DNA of 64,000 nt from Thioalkalivibrio sp. ALJ16 (GTDB lineage Bacteria; Pseudomonadota; Gammaproteobacteria; Ectothiorhodospirales; Ectothiorhodospiraceae), in NCBI RefSeq assembly GCF_000377345.1, contig NZ_KB898046.1, forward strand, positions 29,919-93,918, given 5' to 3'. Position numbers and translations under genes: made by a program. The notes under the pieces are model-generated. The model worked only from the letters and a program-made list of their open reading frames with translations, made no database searches and was not told the DNA's origin. Position 1 is the stretch's first letter. Every line of letters starts with the position of its first letter. Below are positions 36,248-44,941 of this stretch, in pieces.

Positions 36248-37699
36248 TTAGCTCCTCCGGATCTCGAAGCTGTCGAGATAGCCTTCCGGGTCGGTGTAGT
36301 CGAAGGTCTTGCCGAGGATCTCGAAGTTCTTGTACGTCTTGTCGGGGACGTCGTAGCCAAGCTCCTTCATGATCTCGGTGGTCTCGCTGGCGAGGAACAC
36401 CTGTTCGGCGATCGCGTTGTAGTCAATATCGCGGTCCAGATAGCCCCAGCGTTTCATCTGGGTCAGGATCCAGGTCGCCATCGAGTGCCACGGGAAGGGG
36501 TCGAAGTCGATGCGGTCGGGTACGTTCTGCACGTTGCCCAGGCCGTCGGCGAAGCGCCCGGTCAGCACCTGTTCCACCACCGACTGCGGCTGGTTCAGGT
36601 AGGCCCGCGGCGAGATGGCCTCGGCGATCTCGGCACGGTTGGCCGGGTCCGAGCTGTACTGGGTGGCATCCAGCAGCGAACGCAGCAGGGCGCCGTAGGT
36701 GTTCGGGTGTTCGCCGGCCCAGTCCGCGGAACAGGCGAAGGCGCAGCACGGGTGGCCTTCCCAGATGTCCTTGGTCAGCATGTGAATGAAGCCGATGCCG
36801 TCCCACACCGCGCGCTGGTTGAACGGGTCCGGGGCGAGATAGCCGTCCACGTTCTCGGCGCGCAGGTTGGCGACCATCTCCGGTGGCGGGACCACGCGAA
36901 TGCTGATGTCGCGATCCGGGTCCAGCCCGTGCTCGGCTACCAGGTAGCGCAGCAGGAAGTTGTGCATGGAGTACTCGAAGGGCACGGCGAAGGTGAAGCC
37001 CTTCCAGTCCTTCGGGTCACGCTTGTCCTTGTGTTTGTTGTGCAGGGTGATGGCCTGGCCGTTGATGTTCTCGACTGCCGGCATGATGTAGTGCTCGCGC
37101 GAGGAGCCCGAGCCCAGGGTCATCGACAGCGGCATCGGCGAGAGCATGTGCGAGGCGTCGTATTCACCCGACAGCGACATGTCGCGGGCGACGGCCCAGC
37201 CGGCGGTCTTGATTACGTCCACATCCAGGCCGTAGCGCTCGTAGTACCCCATCGGGTGGGCCATGATGATCGGCGTGGCACAGGTGATCGGCACGAAACC
37301 GACTCGAAGCTTGGTCTTCTCCAGCGGTCCGCCTTCCTTGATCGCGGCCTTCACCTTGTCCAGCGGCAGGATCGAGCCCAGCGCTGCGGCGATGGTGCCG
37401 CCACCGATCATCTGCAGGAAGCGGCGGCGGTTGATCTCGTTGTGGCCGAACATGCCGCGCACGATCGCGCTCTCGACCGCACGGTCGACCATGGCCTCCT
37501 GGTCCAGCGGCTCGGACTGGCGTGCCTGCGGGGCCTCTGCCTGCGCGGGGCCGGCGTTATCCATCCGGCGCTCCAGGTCCGGGGAGGCGGTGTCGAAGCA
37601 CCCGCACTGGCCCGGTCCGTGGTGGCCGTGGCGGCAGGCGCCTCCGTGGCGCAGATCGGCATTGGCGTCAAACGGGTCGTTGAGGCTTTTGGTCGGCAT
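36248..37699 (-). CDS. Tat-exported cyanate/nitrate-type substrate-binding protein
   Basis: A 483-residue binding protein of the NrtA/CynA/SsuA type. It is unusual at the N-terminus. About 90 residues precede the Tat motif (RRRFLQMIGGG), and they include a cysteine/histidine cluster, GGACRHGHHGPGQCGCF (residues 19-35). The mature domain begins near LRVGFVPIT and has PPPEM and GHPCCAFACS segments shared with the second binding protein of this region. A GAGGAGAA site precedes the ATG. A sigma-54 promoter lies 53 bp before the start. First gene of the cyanase operon. Confidence 0.88.
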   Translation of the reverse strand: MPTKSLNDPFDANADLRHGGACRHGHHGPGQCGCFDTASPDLERRMDNAGPAQAEAPQARQSEPLDQEAMVDRAVESAIVRGMFGHNEINRRRFLQMIGGGTIAAALGSILPLDKVKAAIKEGGPLEKTKLRVGFVPITCATPIIMAHPMGYYERYGLDVDVIKTAGWAVARDMSLSGEYDASHMLSPMPLSMTLGSGSSREHYIMPAVENINGQAITLHNKHKDKRDPKDWKGFTFAVPFEYSMHNFLLRYLVAEHGLDPDRDISIRVVPPPEMVANLRAENVDGYLAPDPFNQRAVWDGIGFIHMLTKDIWEGHPCCAFACSADWAGEHPNTYGALLRSLLDATQYSSDPANRAEIAEAISPRAYLNQPQSVVEQVLTGRFADGLGNVQNVPDRIDFDPFPWHSMATWILTQMKRWGYLDRDIDYNAIAEQVFLASETTEIMKELGYDVPDKTYKNFEILGKTFDYTDPEGYLDSFEIRRS

Positions 37700-37761
37700 G
37701 GTCTGGTTCTCCTCGTGAAACGCGGTTGGCGGGCTCCATTGCCGCGCCTGTCCAGAGCCTT

Positions 37762-37777
37762 TGCAGATGCCGTGCCA
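37762..37777 (-). promoter_or_regulatory. Sigma-54 promoter of the cyanate operon
   Basis: Minus strand TGGCACG-GCAT-CTGCA, with GG and GC separated by exactly 10 bp, one mismatch to the TGGCACG-N4-TTGCA consensus. Predicted transcript start is near 37752, giving a leader of about 53 nt. Confidence 0.82.
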
Positions 37778-37823
37778 GCGCCCGAAACGGGGTGCGACGG
37801 CGGATGGGGGCGTTCGCGAGGGG

Positions 37824-37861
37824 ACGATTTGTCGGCTTCGTCGACAATGCCGACAAATCGT
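37824..37861. promoter_or_regulatory. Upstream activator site, 13-bp perfect inverted repeat
   Basis: ACGATTTGTCGGC and GCCGACAAATCGT face each other across 12 bp. The centre lies about 90 bp before the predicted sigma-54 start, the normal place for an enhancer-binding protein. It also lies just after the stop of the activator gene. The half-site ATTTGTCGGC recurs in a related form at 42963-42974. Confidence 0.72.
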
Positions 37862-37884
37862 CGAGTGGAATCGGGTGGCAAACC

Positions 37885-39525
37885 CTAAGTGGTTTCGATA
37901 CCAAGCTTTTTCAGGCGGTAGCGCAGCTGCCTCGGGGTCATGCCGAGGGCCAGGGCGGCGCGGGTCTTGTTGCCGCCGTGGGCCTCGATTGCCTGCACCA
38001 GCTGCTGCGCCTCGTCGGCGTGCACGCGGCGATAGGGGCGCACCACGCTGGGGCGGAAGGCCTCATTCGCGGGCCCCGTTTTGGTGCCTTCCGCGGTTTC
38101 GGCAGGGGCGCTTTCGTAGCGTGCGACCGCGTTCTGGCCGGGATTAATGCGGGATTCCTCGTGCAGGATCGAGTCCACCAGGTCGGTGTCGATACGGCCC
38201 TCGCTGGACAGCAGGACCGCACGTTCGAGGACGTTCTCCAGCTGGCGGATGTTGCCCGGCCAGTCGAAGTGCTCCAGGCGCTCCAGCACACCCTCGTCCA
38301 GGACCACGTTCCAGCCGTGCTGGTGGTTGAAGCGGTCCAGGAAGTGCCGGGTGAGCAGGCGGATGTCGCTGGCGCGGTCGCGCAGGGCGGGCATGTGCAG
38401 CGGGATGACGTTCAGGCGATAGAACAGGTCCAGGCGGAACTTGCCGGCATTCACCGCGCCCTGCAGGTCCTGGTGGGTGGCGGCGACAATGCGTACATCC
38501 ACCGGGATATCGCGCGCACCGCCGATCGGCTGCACCACGCGTTCCTGCAGTACGCGCAGGATCTTCGACTGCAGGGCCTCCGGCATGTCGCCGATCTCGT
38601 CGAGGAACAGGGTCCCGCCGTCGGCCAGCGCGATCTTGCCGGTCTTGGCCTGGCTGGCACCGGTGAATGCGCCCTTTTCGTGGCCGAACAGCTCGGATTC
38701 AAGCAGGTCCGCGGGGATCGCGGCGCAGTTCAGCGAGATGAATGGCCGGCTCGAGCGCTGGCTGATGTGGTGGATCATCCGCGCGATCTTTTCTTTGCCG
38801 GTGCCGGAGTCGCCGGTGATCAGGACCGTGGCCTGGGTATCCGCGATACGGTGAACCTGCTTGAGCACATGCTTCAGGGCGGGGCTCTCGCCGAGGATGC
38901 CGTACTTCGCGCCCTGGGTGTCCAGCGCGTTCTTCAGGTAACGGTTCTCGGAGACCAGCTCCGCCGTGCGCTCCGCAATCAGCTGGTTGATGCGCAGGAC
39001 CTGGCCAATCATGCTCGCGATCACGCGGAGCACGTTCAGGTCGTCCTGGAACTGGCGCGAGCGCCGGCGCAGGCGGTGCACCCCGAGCACGCCGATCGCG
39101 TGTTCGTCCTGCACGATGGGTACGGCAATGTAGGCGACCGTCTCCTGGGGCAGGGTGGCCCGGTCGATTGCGCGGGCCAGGTACTCCGGCTCGTTGTCGA
39201 TATCCTGAATCAGGGCGATCTGCCCGGTCTTCATTACGCGCCCGGTCACGCCTTCGCCGAGGCTGTAACTGCCGCGTTCGCGCTCGGCATCGGTCAGCCC
39301 GTAGGCGTGGCGGATGCGGAGCTTGCCGGTATCCGGATCGGGCATCAGCACGCGGCCGCGGTTGAGCCCCAGCAACTGCGACATCATCCCGAGGATGCGG
39401 TAGATCGCCGCGTCCGGGTCGCCCGAGCGCCCCATCAGCTTGGCCACCTCCAGCAACAGGGTGATCTCCTGTTCGCGCGTGGCCAGGTCCGGGGTGGATG
39501 AATCGGGTAGCGGTTGCAGAGCCAT
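37885..39525 (-). CDS. NifA-like sigma-54-dependent activator (GAF-AAA+-Fis)
   Basis: A 546-residue enhancer-binding protein. The GAF sensor is about 22-170. The AAA+ domain (about 210-440) has Walker A TGDSGTGKE, the sigma-54 contact loop GAFTGA and Walker B GGTLFLDEIGDMP. A Fis-type helix-turn-helix is at the end (GGNKTRAALALGMTPRQLRYRLKKLG). It resembles NifA in layout but no nif gene is nearby. It sits between two nitrate/cyanate-type transporters, both with sigma-54-like promoters, so it is the probable regulator of both. GAGGG precedes the ATG at 39525; an in-frame ATG lies 12 bp upstream. Confidence 0.9.
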   Translation of the reverse strand: MALQPLPDSSTPDLATREQEITLLLEVAKLMGRSGDPDAAIYRILGMMSQLLGLNRGRVLMPDPDTGKLRIRHAYGLTDAERERGSYSLGEGVTGRVMKTGQIALIQDIDNEPEYLARAIDRATLPQETVAYIAVPIVQDEHAIGVLGVHRLRRRSRQFQDDLNVLRVIASMIGQVLRINQLIAERTAELVSENRYLKNALDTQGAKYGILGESPALKHVLKQVHRIADTQATVLITGDSGTGKEKIARMIHHISQRSSRPFISLNCAAIPADLLESELFGHEKGAFTGASQAKTGKIALADGGTLFLDEIGDMPEALQSKILRVLQERVVQPIGGARDIPVDVRIVAATHQDLQGAVNAGKFRLDLFYRLNVIPLHMPALRDRASDIRLLTRHFLDRFNHQHGWNVVLDEGVLERLEHFDWPGNIRQLENVLERAVLLSSEGRIDTDLVDSILHEESRINPGQNAVARYESAPAETAEGTKTGPANEAFRPSVVRPYRRVHADEAQQLVQAIEAHGGNKTRAALALGMTPRQLRYRLKKLGIETT

Positions 39526-39669
39526 GTCTGCCCTCATGCAGAAAACCTGCCACTTCTCTCTGTACGTCAGACAGGGCGCGGGCGGACATGCGGCGGGCGC
39601 CGTGGGCCGTCGTTGCCTCCTGACGGGGCAGGGTGCCGCACCGTACCGGCGCAGCGTGCCCCACAAGAT

Positions 39670-39707
39670 TCGGAAAGGGGTCCGGCGAGGGGCGCCCGCC
39701 GGACCCG
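39670..39707 (-). terminator. Terminator after the second transporter operon
   Basis: Minus strand stem GGGTCCGGCG/CGCCGGACCC (39678-39706) with a GC-rich loop, then CCTTTCC. A second hairpin, CCCCGGGGCG-TAAT-GCGCCCCGG, precedes it. It separates the permease from the activator gene. Confidence 0.55.
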
Positions 39708-39737
39708 GACTGCCGGGGCGCATTACGCCCCGGGGCT

Positions 39738-40577
39738 TCAGCCTTCGGCGTGGTAGCTGCTGCGCTTGATCAGGCGCACGCAGATGGCGTCCAGCATGTA
39801 GCCGATGATGCCGATGACCAGCACGAAGGCGGCCAGTTTGTCGTACTCCAGGGTGTCGCGGGCATCGTTGATGGCGTAACCCAGACCCGAGGTCACGCCC
39901 AGATACTCGGCCGGCACCAGCACGATCCAGGCCACCCCGACCGCCAGGCGTATCCCGGCGAACACGTCCTGAGCGATCGCGGGCATCACGATGTAGCGCA
40001 GGGTGTGGAAGGGGTTGGCGCCGAGGTTGGAGCCGACCTTCAGCCACATCGGGTCGATGCGCTGCACACCGTGGGCCGTGGCATAGGTGATGGGCCAGAC
40101 CGCGGCGATCGCGATCAGGAAGATGATCGCCCCGTCCCAGGTCGCGAAGGCCAGCACCGCGATCGGCATCCAGGCCAGCGGCGAGATCATGCGCAGGAAC
40201 TGGAACGGCACGTGGGTGACCTGTTTCAGGGTCAGAAAGTACCCGATCATCACCCCCATGGGCACGCCGATGGCGATGGCGTAGAACAGGCCCCAGCCCA
40301 CGCGATACAGGCTGGATTCGATTGGCTTCCAGACATTGCCGGAGACGACCAGATCCCAGAACGCGGCCAGCGTCGGCCCCGGAGCAAAGCTCGCGAAGGC
40401 CATCGTGTCCTCGTTGTTGGCGATGGCCCACCCGCCCCAGTACCACAGGGCGAACAGCCCGGCGATGCCCAGCGCCGGGTATTGCACCCGGCGCCGGATC
40501 TGGTCGCCCAACCGCAGCAACGGGAGCAGCCGCTCCAGTGCCGGGTTGAGCTCGTTCAGCGTGGCTTCGCGGTTCAT
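39738..40577 (-). CDS. Second nitrate/taurine-type ABC transporter permease
   Basis: A 279-residue permease paralogous to the one at 35396-36244. It has an N-terminal helix (about 38-58), a short periplasmic loop and about five further helices, with SPLAWMPIAVLAF and the coupling-loop region GSNLGANPFHTLRYIVMPAIA. It overlaps the end of the binding-protein gene by 4 bp. With the ATPase at 41904-42743 it forms a complete importer. Confidence 0.9.
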   Translation of the reverse strand: MNREATLNELNPALERLLPLLRLGDQIRRRVQYPALGIAGLFALWYWGGWAIANNEDTMAFASFAPGPTLAAFWDLVVSGNVWKPIESSLYRVGWGLFYAIAIGVPMGVMIGYFLTLKQVTHVPFQFLRMISPLAWMPIAVLAFATWDGAIIFLIAIAAVWPITYATAHGVQRIDPMWLKVGSNLGANPFHTLRYIVMPAIAQDVFAGIRLAVGVAWIVLVPAEYLGVTSGLGYAINDARDTLEYDKLAAFVLVIGIIGYMLDAICVRLIKRSSYHAEG

Positions 40578-41857
40578 AGCACCACCACCTCTTCGCGTTC
40601 AAAGGGCGAGTCGAGATCCACGCCCGGGGCGTCGTGCCAGGCCGTGTGCTTCTCCATTGCCTTCTTCACGAAGTCGTAGTTCACGAGATCCTGGGTGACG
40701 AAGTCTGGATCCAGGTCGTCGAGGAAGGTGGTGTCGCCACCGACCAGGGTCTCGTTCATCGCGCCGACCAGCATCTTGGTGGCCGACGGGTAGGGCCAGG
40801 GCGAGAAGTCGATGCGGCCGTTGCCCCAGTCGGCGTGGCGGATCGCACCGCTCTCGGCGTAGCTGGCGTCGTTGGTGTAGTTGGTCATCGCGCGCTCGAC
40901 CACGTTGGCGGGCATCGGCAGGTAGCCCTTGCCGTCGCGGGAAAGCAGGGTCGCGATGGCCTTCTTGTCTTCCTGGATGGTGCCCTGGGCGCGGACCACG
41001 GCGTTCATCACCTTCTGGGTCCACTCCGGTTCGCGGTCGGTCAGGCGCTCGTTCATGCACACCACGCAGCAGGGGTGGTTCTTCCAGATGTCGCCGGTGA
41101 AGCGCAGCAGGTTGCCGCGCGCCAGCAGCTCGCCGGCGGCATTGAAGGGTTCGGCCACGATGTAGGCGTCGATGGAGCGCGCGGCGAGGGCCGGCGGCAT
41201 GTCCGGCGGCGGCATCAGCATCAGGTTGACCTCGTGCGACTCCAGCGCCGAGCCCTGATCGCGGATGACCGGGGTCAGCCCGGCGTCGCGCAGGGCCATC
41301 TGCATTACCACGTTGTGCATGGAATACCAGTACGGCACCGCCACGCTCTTGCCGCCCAGATCGGCAAACGACTTCACGTCCACGTGACGACCGGTCACCA
41401 CGGCGGACCCGTTGGTATGCGCCCAGGACATGATCTTCACCGGGAAGTCGTTCTGGTAACGCATCCACAGGGGGATCGGCTTGAGCAGGTGCACCAGGTT
41501 GAAGCGGTTAGCTGCGAACGACTCGATCAGCGGCGACCAGCCACGGATCAGCGTGGGATCGGCAACCTCCAGGCCCTCGTCCTCGAAATAGCCCTCGGAG
41601 TGGGCGACCAGCAGCGCCGCGGCATCGGTGATCGGGATGTAGCCGATGCGGACCACGCCGTCGAAGTCACGGGTAATGCCCTCGGGCGCCTCCAGGCCGT
41701 CGGGTTCGGCGCCGAACAGCGAGCCGGACAGGCCAAGGCCGGTCCCGGCCAGGCCGCCGACGGCGGCGGTACGCAGGAAGTTGCGGCGCGAGAAGCTGCG
41801 ATCCAGCAGCTGGTCCAGCTCGCGGTCGATGTCGTGGTGATTGTCGCAGTTGCACAT
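40574..41857 (-). CDS. Tat-exported substrate-binding protein of the second transporter
   Basis: A 427-residue binding protein of the NrtA/TauA class. The N-terminus MCNCDNHH carries a small cysteine/histidine cluster, followed by the Tat motif SRRNFLRTAAVGG (residues 23-35). The mature part begins VVRIGYIPIT and includes MPPPDMPP and NHPCCVVCMNE, matching the equivalent segments of the cyanate-operon protein. It is clearly a paralogue but well diverged, so the ligand may differ. The ligand is unknown; genes nearby suggest a small compound whose use needs oxidation. Confidence 0.87.
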   Translation of the reverse strand: MCNCDNHHDIDRELDQLLDRSFSRRNFLRTAAVGGLAGTGLGLSGSLFGAEPDGLEAPEGITRDFDGVVRIGYIPITDAAALLVAHSEGYFEDEGLEVADPTLIRGWSPLIESFAANRFNLVHLLKPIPLWMRYQNDFPVKIMSWAHTNGSAVVTGRHVDVKSFADLGGKSVAVPYWYSMHNVVMQMALRDAGLTPVIRDQGSALESHEVNLMLMPPPDMPPALAARSIDAYIVAEPFNAAGELLARGNLLRFTGDIWKNHPCCVVCMNERLTDREPEWTQKVMNAVVRAQGTIQEDKKAIATLLSRDGKGYLPMPANVVERAMTNYTNDASYAESGAIRHADWGNGRIDFSPWPYPSATKMLVGAMNETLVGGDTTFLDDLDPDFVTQDLVNYDFVKKAMEKHTAWHDAPGVDLDSPFEREEVVVL

Positions 41858-41903
41858 GGTGGCGGTTCCTCGGTCAGGGTCGGGGTGGCGGTACGGGTTG
41901 GGT

Positions 41904-42743
41904 TTACGCAGCGCGTATGCGTCGCGCTTCGGTAGTGGTGGCGTCGGAGTCGGCGGTGGCTTCGGACTCGGCCTCTTCGGGCAGGGCGTTGGCGCCGGGT
42001 TTGCGCGTGGCGCCGAAGTAGCCCATCAGTTCGGCCTTGCGGTCGACGAAGGCCTGGCCGTTGCGGTCGCGCGGGTGTTCGATGTCGACGGTCAGCTCCG
42101 CGGTGATGGTCCCGGGGTTCGAGCCCATCACCAGTACGCGGTCGGCCATCGCCACGGCCTCCTCGATGTCGTGGGTCACGAACACCACGGAGATGCCGCG
42201 CTCGCGCGCCAGCCGGGTGACCTCGTCCTGCAGCGCGACGCGAGTAAAGGCATCCAGCGCCGAGAACGGCTCGTCCAGCAGCAACAGTTCCGGGTCGGTG
42301 GCCAGACTGCGGGCCAGGGCGACGCGCTGCTGCTGGCCGCCGGACAGCGACTGCACGTTCATTTCGGCCTTGTCGGTCAGGCCCACGGTCTCCAGCAGCC
42401 GGTCGATGCGCTCGCGCATGGCCTTCTTGCGCCCCTGGAAGATCAGCCCCAGCGAGGCGTTCTGACGCACGGTCATCCAGGGGTAGAGCGAGGGCTTCTG
42501 GAACATCATGTTCCAGCGCGGGCTCGGCTTGATCACCTGGTGACCGTTGATACGTACGCAGCCATCGCTGGGCAGCAGCAGCCCGGCCAGCATGTGCAGC
42601 AGGGTGGACTTGCCGCAGCCACTCTGACCGATCAGGGCCACGGTCTCGCCGGGGGCGACGGCGACCTGGATGTCCTTCAGGGTGGGTTTTTCCTGCCCGG
42701 GATAGTGATGCGTGATGTAGTCGATGGAGATGGCGGCGCCCAT
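41904..42743 (-). CDS. Second nitrate/taurine-type ABC transporter ATP-binding protein
   Basis: A 279-residue ATPase with Walker A GQSGCGKST, signature LSGGQQQRV, Walker B LLLLDEPFSALD and H-loop VTHDIEEA. It is the first gene of its operon, followed by binding protein and permease. This order differs from the cyanate operon. The start ATG at 42743 is preceded by AGGAGGAATCCC, a strong ribosome binding site. A sigma-54-like sequence lies 72 bp upstream. Confidence 0.9.
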   Translation of the reverse strand: MGAAISIDYITHHYPGQEKPTLKDIQVAVAPGETVALIGQSGCGKSTLLHMLAGLLLPSDGCVRINGHQVIKPSPRWNMMFQKPSLYPWMTVRQNASLGLIFQGRKKAMRERIDRLLETVGLTDKAEMNVQSLSGGQQQRVALARSLATDPELLLLDEPFSALDAFTRVALQDEVTRLARERGISVVFVTHDIEEAVAMADRVLVMGSNPGTITAELTVDIEHPRDRNGQAFVDRKAELMGYFGATRKPGANALPEEAESEATADSDATTTEARRIRAA

Positions 42744-42814
42744 GGGATTCCTCCTGGCCTCGGTTCATGTGCCGCCGGGTCGATGTGACACGACGGCCTG
42801 TTCACAGGGCTCCT

Positions 42815-42830
42815 TACAAGGGGCGTGCCA
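42815..42830 (-). promoter_or_regulatory. Sigma-54-like promoter of the second transporter
   Basis: Minus strand TGGCACG-CCCC-TTGTA. The -24 part is perfect and the -12 part is TTGT rather than TTGC, so the usual GC is GT. The position (about 60 bp before a plausible leader end) is right. It is the weakest of the three. Confidence 0.5.
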
Positions 42831-42954
42831 AATGTCGGATGCCAGGTGGGGTGATCCGTCGTCTGTGGCCGTAAACCGCTTTGCAGAGCGGGTTTTCGAT
42901 GTGGCGTGGGGAGTGGGCTGGGTGGGAGTGGCGGCGAGCGTGGCCGGATCTTGA

Positions 42955-42993
42955 TGGACACAGCGGACAATTGGTCCGGTTCGGATGGACAAA
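42955..42993. promoter_or_regulatory. Candidate shared activator sites between divergent operons
   Basis: The region holds CGGAC-AATTG-GTCCG (42964-42978) and two further TGGACA units (42955-42960 and 42986-42991). Read on the minus strand, CCAATTGTCCGC matches the half-site CGATTTGTCGGC of the cyanate-operon site at 9 of 12 positions. It lies about 110-150 bp before the sigma-54 promoter of the osmC-like gene and within reach of the divergent one. The remainder of 42744-43153 shows no gene. Confidence 0.5.
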
Positions 42994-43077
42994 GTGGGCG
43001 AAGTGTCATGTAGCGACTTCGGTCGGGTGAGGGCGGGAAGGTCGGAAAGTGGCTTCATGGCGCGCTTTGCACAGTTT

Positions 43078-43093
43078 TGGCACGGCTTTCGCA
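43078..43093 (+). promoter_or_regulatory. Sigma-54 promoter of the osmC-like operon
   Basis: TGGCACG-GCTT-TCGCA, GG and GC 10 bp apart, one mismatch to consensus. Predicted start near 43104, giving a leader of about 50 nt. Confidence 0.82.
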
Positions 43094-43153
43094 CTGGATT
43101 GGACGACCCGGCGTCAGGCCGGGCCCGACCCGATAACCGTGAGGAGCAAGATC

Positions 43154-43702
43154 ATGTCCGTAGCCGAAGCCACCACCTCCCTGTCCATGAACGCACTGGA
43201 GCCGATCGACCATGACGGCCTGAACAATCTGGCCGCCAAGGGCAAGGCCAACCCCGAGAACATCGTGACCCTGAAGGCCACCACGGTCTGCGAGGGCAAG
43301 TTCCGCAACCTGACCTTCGTGCGTGATCTCGAGGCCCACGTGATCGACGAGCCGCCGCACCTGCTGGGCGACGACACCGCCCCGAACCCCTCCGAGGCCG
43401 CGCTGGCCAGCCTGGGCGCCTGCCTGTCCGTCGGCATGCATGCCAACGCGATCGACCGCGGGATCACCCTGACCAAGCTGGAGCTGACGCTTGAGGGCGA
43501 CATCAACGTCACCGCCGTCTGGGGCGTGGGTGATACCGATGTGAACAAGCGCCTGGGCTTTACCGACATTCGCGTGAAGGCTCACCTCGAGGGTGATGCC
43601 ACCGAGGAACAGCTGAAGGAGCTGGTCGCCCATGCCGACTTCTGGTCGCCGGTGGCCAACACCATGCGCAACCCGGTGAACGTCAGCGTCGAGCTGGCCT
43701 GA
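43154..43702 (+). CDS. OsmC-like family protein with altered redox site
   Basis: A 182-residue OsmC/YhfA-type protein. The first family cysteine is present (C90 in LGACLSVGMHANA). The position of the second, usually in a CPV-type segment, reads ADFWSPVANTM, so the peroxidatic pair is incomplete. Another cysteine, C46 (TTVCEGKF), lies elsewhere. It is therefore doubtful that it works as a standard organic-hydroperoxide reductase. GAGGAGCAAG precedes the ATG. First gene of an operon with a flavoprotein, a DUF302 protein and a rubredoxin reductase, under a sigma-54 promoter. Confidence 0.85.
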   Translation: MSVAEATTSLSMNALEPIDHDGLNNLAAKGKANPENIVTLKATTVCEGKFRNLTFVRDLEAHVIDEPPHLLGDDTAPNPSEAALASLGACLSVGMHANAIDRGITLTKLELTLEGDINVTAVWGVGDTDVNKRLGFTDIRVKAHLEGDATEEQLKELVAHADFWSPVANTMRNPVNVSVELA

Positions 43703-43736
43703 ACCACCCGCCATTCCCGAACGGGAGAGAAAATCC

Positions 43737-44876
43737 ATGCTGCAAACCCGTACTGATGAACAGGCGGGGGTGTCGCCGGCCGCAGGGCCGGCGGACGCCG
43801 ACGCCCCGCTGAAGGCGCTGGTGGAACGCGATCTCGCACCGCTGACTGCCCGTATCGACCGCGAAGGTGTCTACCCCGAGGAATTCCTGCGCGAGGCCGG
43901 CCGCCTTGGCGCGTTCAACCGTCATCTGGCCAGCCAGAATGCGATGGCAAGCACCGATATCGCCGGGGCCATCCGCGCGACCGAGGTGATCTCCGCCGAG
44001 TGCATGACCACCGGCTTTGTCGCCTGGTGTCAGAACGCCTGCGCCTGGTATGTCGAGAACAGTGCCTCCGAGGTGCTCAAGCGCGAGGCCCTGCCAAAGC
44101 TGGCCAACGCCGAGGCGCTGGGCGCCACCGCTCTGTCCAATCCGATGAAGTGGTTCGCCAATATCGAGGACCTGAAACTGACGGCCGAGCGGGTCGATGG
44201 TGGTTACGTGGTCTCCGGCGCGCTGCCCTGGGTCTCGAACCTGGGCAAGGATCACTATTTCGGTGCCATCTTCCGCACCACCGATGGCAATCCGCGGCCG
44301 CTGATGGCGCTGATCAACTGCGCCGACCCCGGCTTTACCCTGACCGCCTGCCCGGAATTCACCGCGCTGGAGGGCTCGCGCACCTTCGGCTGCCACTTTG
44401 ACCGGGTGTTTGTGCCGGATGCCCACATCCTCGCCGACCCGCTGCCGGAGTACATCCGCCGCATCCGTCCCGGCTTCGTGCTGCTGCAGATGGGCATGGG
44501 GCTGGGGCTGATCGACGGCTGCATCCAGACCATGCGCGAGGCCAACGAGACCCTGGCGCATGTGAACGGCTATCTGGATGACCAGGTGGGCGAGCTGGAG
44601 GAGGCGCTGGAGGATGCCCGCAGCGCGTGCTATGCGCTGGCGGAGACCCCGTTTGATGACTCCGAGGCGTTCTTTGCCGACGTACTGCAGATGCGTCTGA
44701 CCGGCTCCGAGATGTCGCTGCGGGCCTCGCAGTCCGCGCTGCTGCATTGCGGTGCGCGTGGCTACAAGGCGGATGCCGCGGCCCAGCGCAAGCTGCGCGA
44801 GTCGTACTTCGTGGCCATTGTGACGCCGGCGATCAAGCACCTGCGCAAGGAGCTGGCGCGGATTCACGCGCACTGA
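43737..44876 (+). CDS. Acyl-CoA-dehydrogenase-fold flavoprotein
   Basis: A 379-residue protein with the N-terminal helical, middle beta and C-terminal helical order of the acyl-CoA dehydrogenase superfamily (FVAWCQNACAWYVEN, GATALSNPMKWF, GGYVVSGALPWVSN, CGARGYKADAAAQRKL). The superfamily includes true dehydrogenases and flavin-dependent monooxygenases of the DszC/SfnB kind. The usual acyl-CoA end motifs are not clear, so an oxygenase or N/S-compound oxidase is possible. The rubredoxin reductase of the same operon could supply electrons. Substrate unknown. Confidence 0.75.
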   Translation: MLQTRTDEQAGVSPAAGPADADAPLKALVERDLAPLTARIDREGVYPEEFLREAGRLGAFNRHLASQNAMASTDIAGAIRATEVISAECMTTGFVAWCQNACAWYVENSASEVLKREALPKLANAEALGATALSNPMKWFANIEDLKLTAERVDGGYVVSGALPWVSNLGKDHYFGAIFRTTDGNPRPLMALINCADPGFTLTACPEFTALEGSRTFGCHFDRVFVPDAHILADPLPEYIRRIRPGFVLLQMGMGLGLIDGCIQTMREANETLAHVNGYLDDQVGELEEALEDARSACYALAETPFDDSEAFFADVLQMRLTGSEMSLRASQSALLHCGARGYKADAAAQRKLRESYFVAIVTPAIKHLRKELARIHAH

Positions 44877-44941
44877 GCCCGCGCCCCAACCCGGCCGGCC
44901 CCGGCGCGACCGGGGCCGTGCCCCGAATCCAAGGAATTCCC

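Noticed and set aside
37885..39525. Activator as true NifA of a nitrogenase system
   Set aside because: No nif genes are in the window and the GAF-AAA+-Fis order is shared by many activators; context points to cyanate/nitrogen scavenging.
39537..39552. Sigma-54-like sequence TGGCAGG-TTTT-CTGCA before the activator gene
   Set aside because: Spacing fits, but transcription would start at the ATG itself and exclude the ribosome binding site; likely chance or a minor site.
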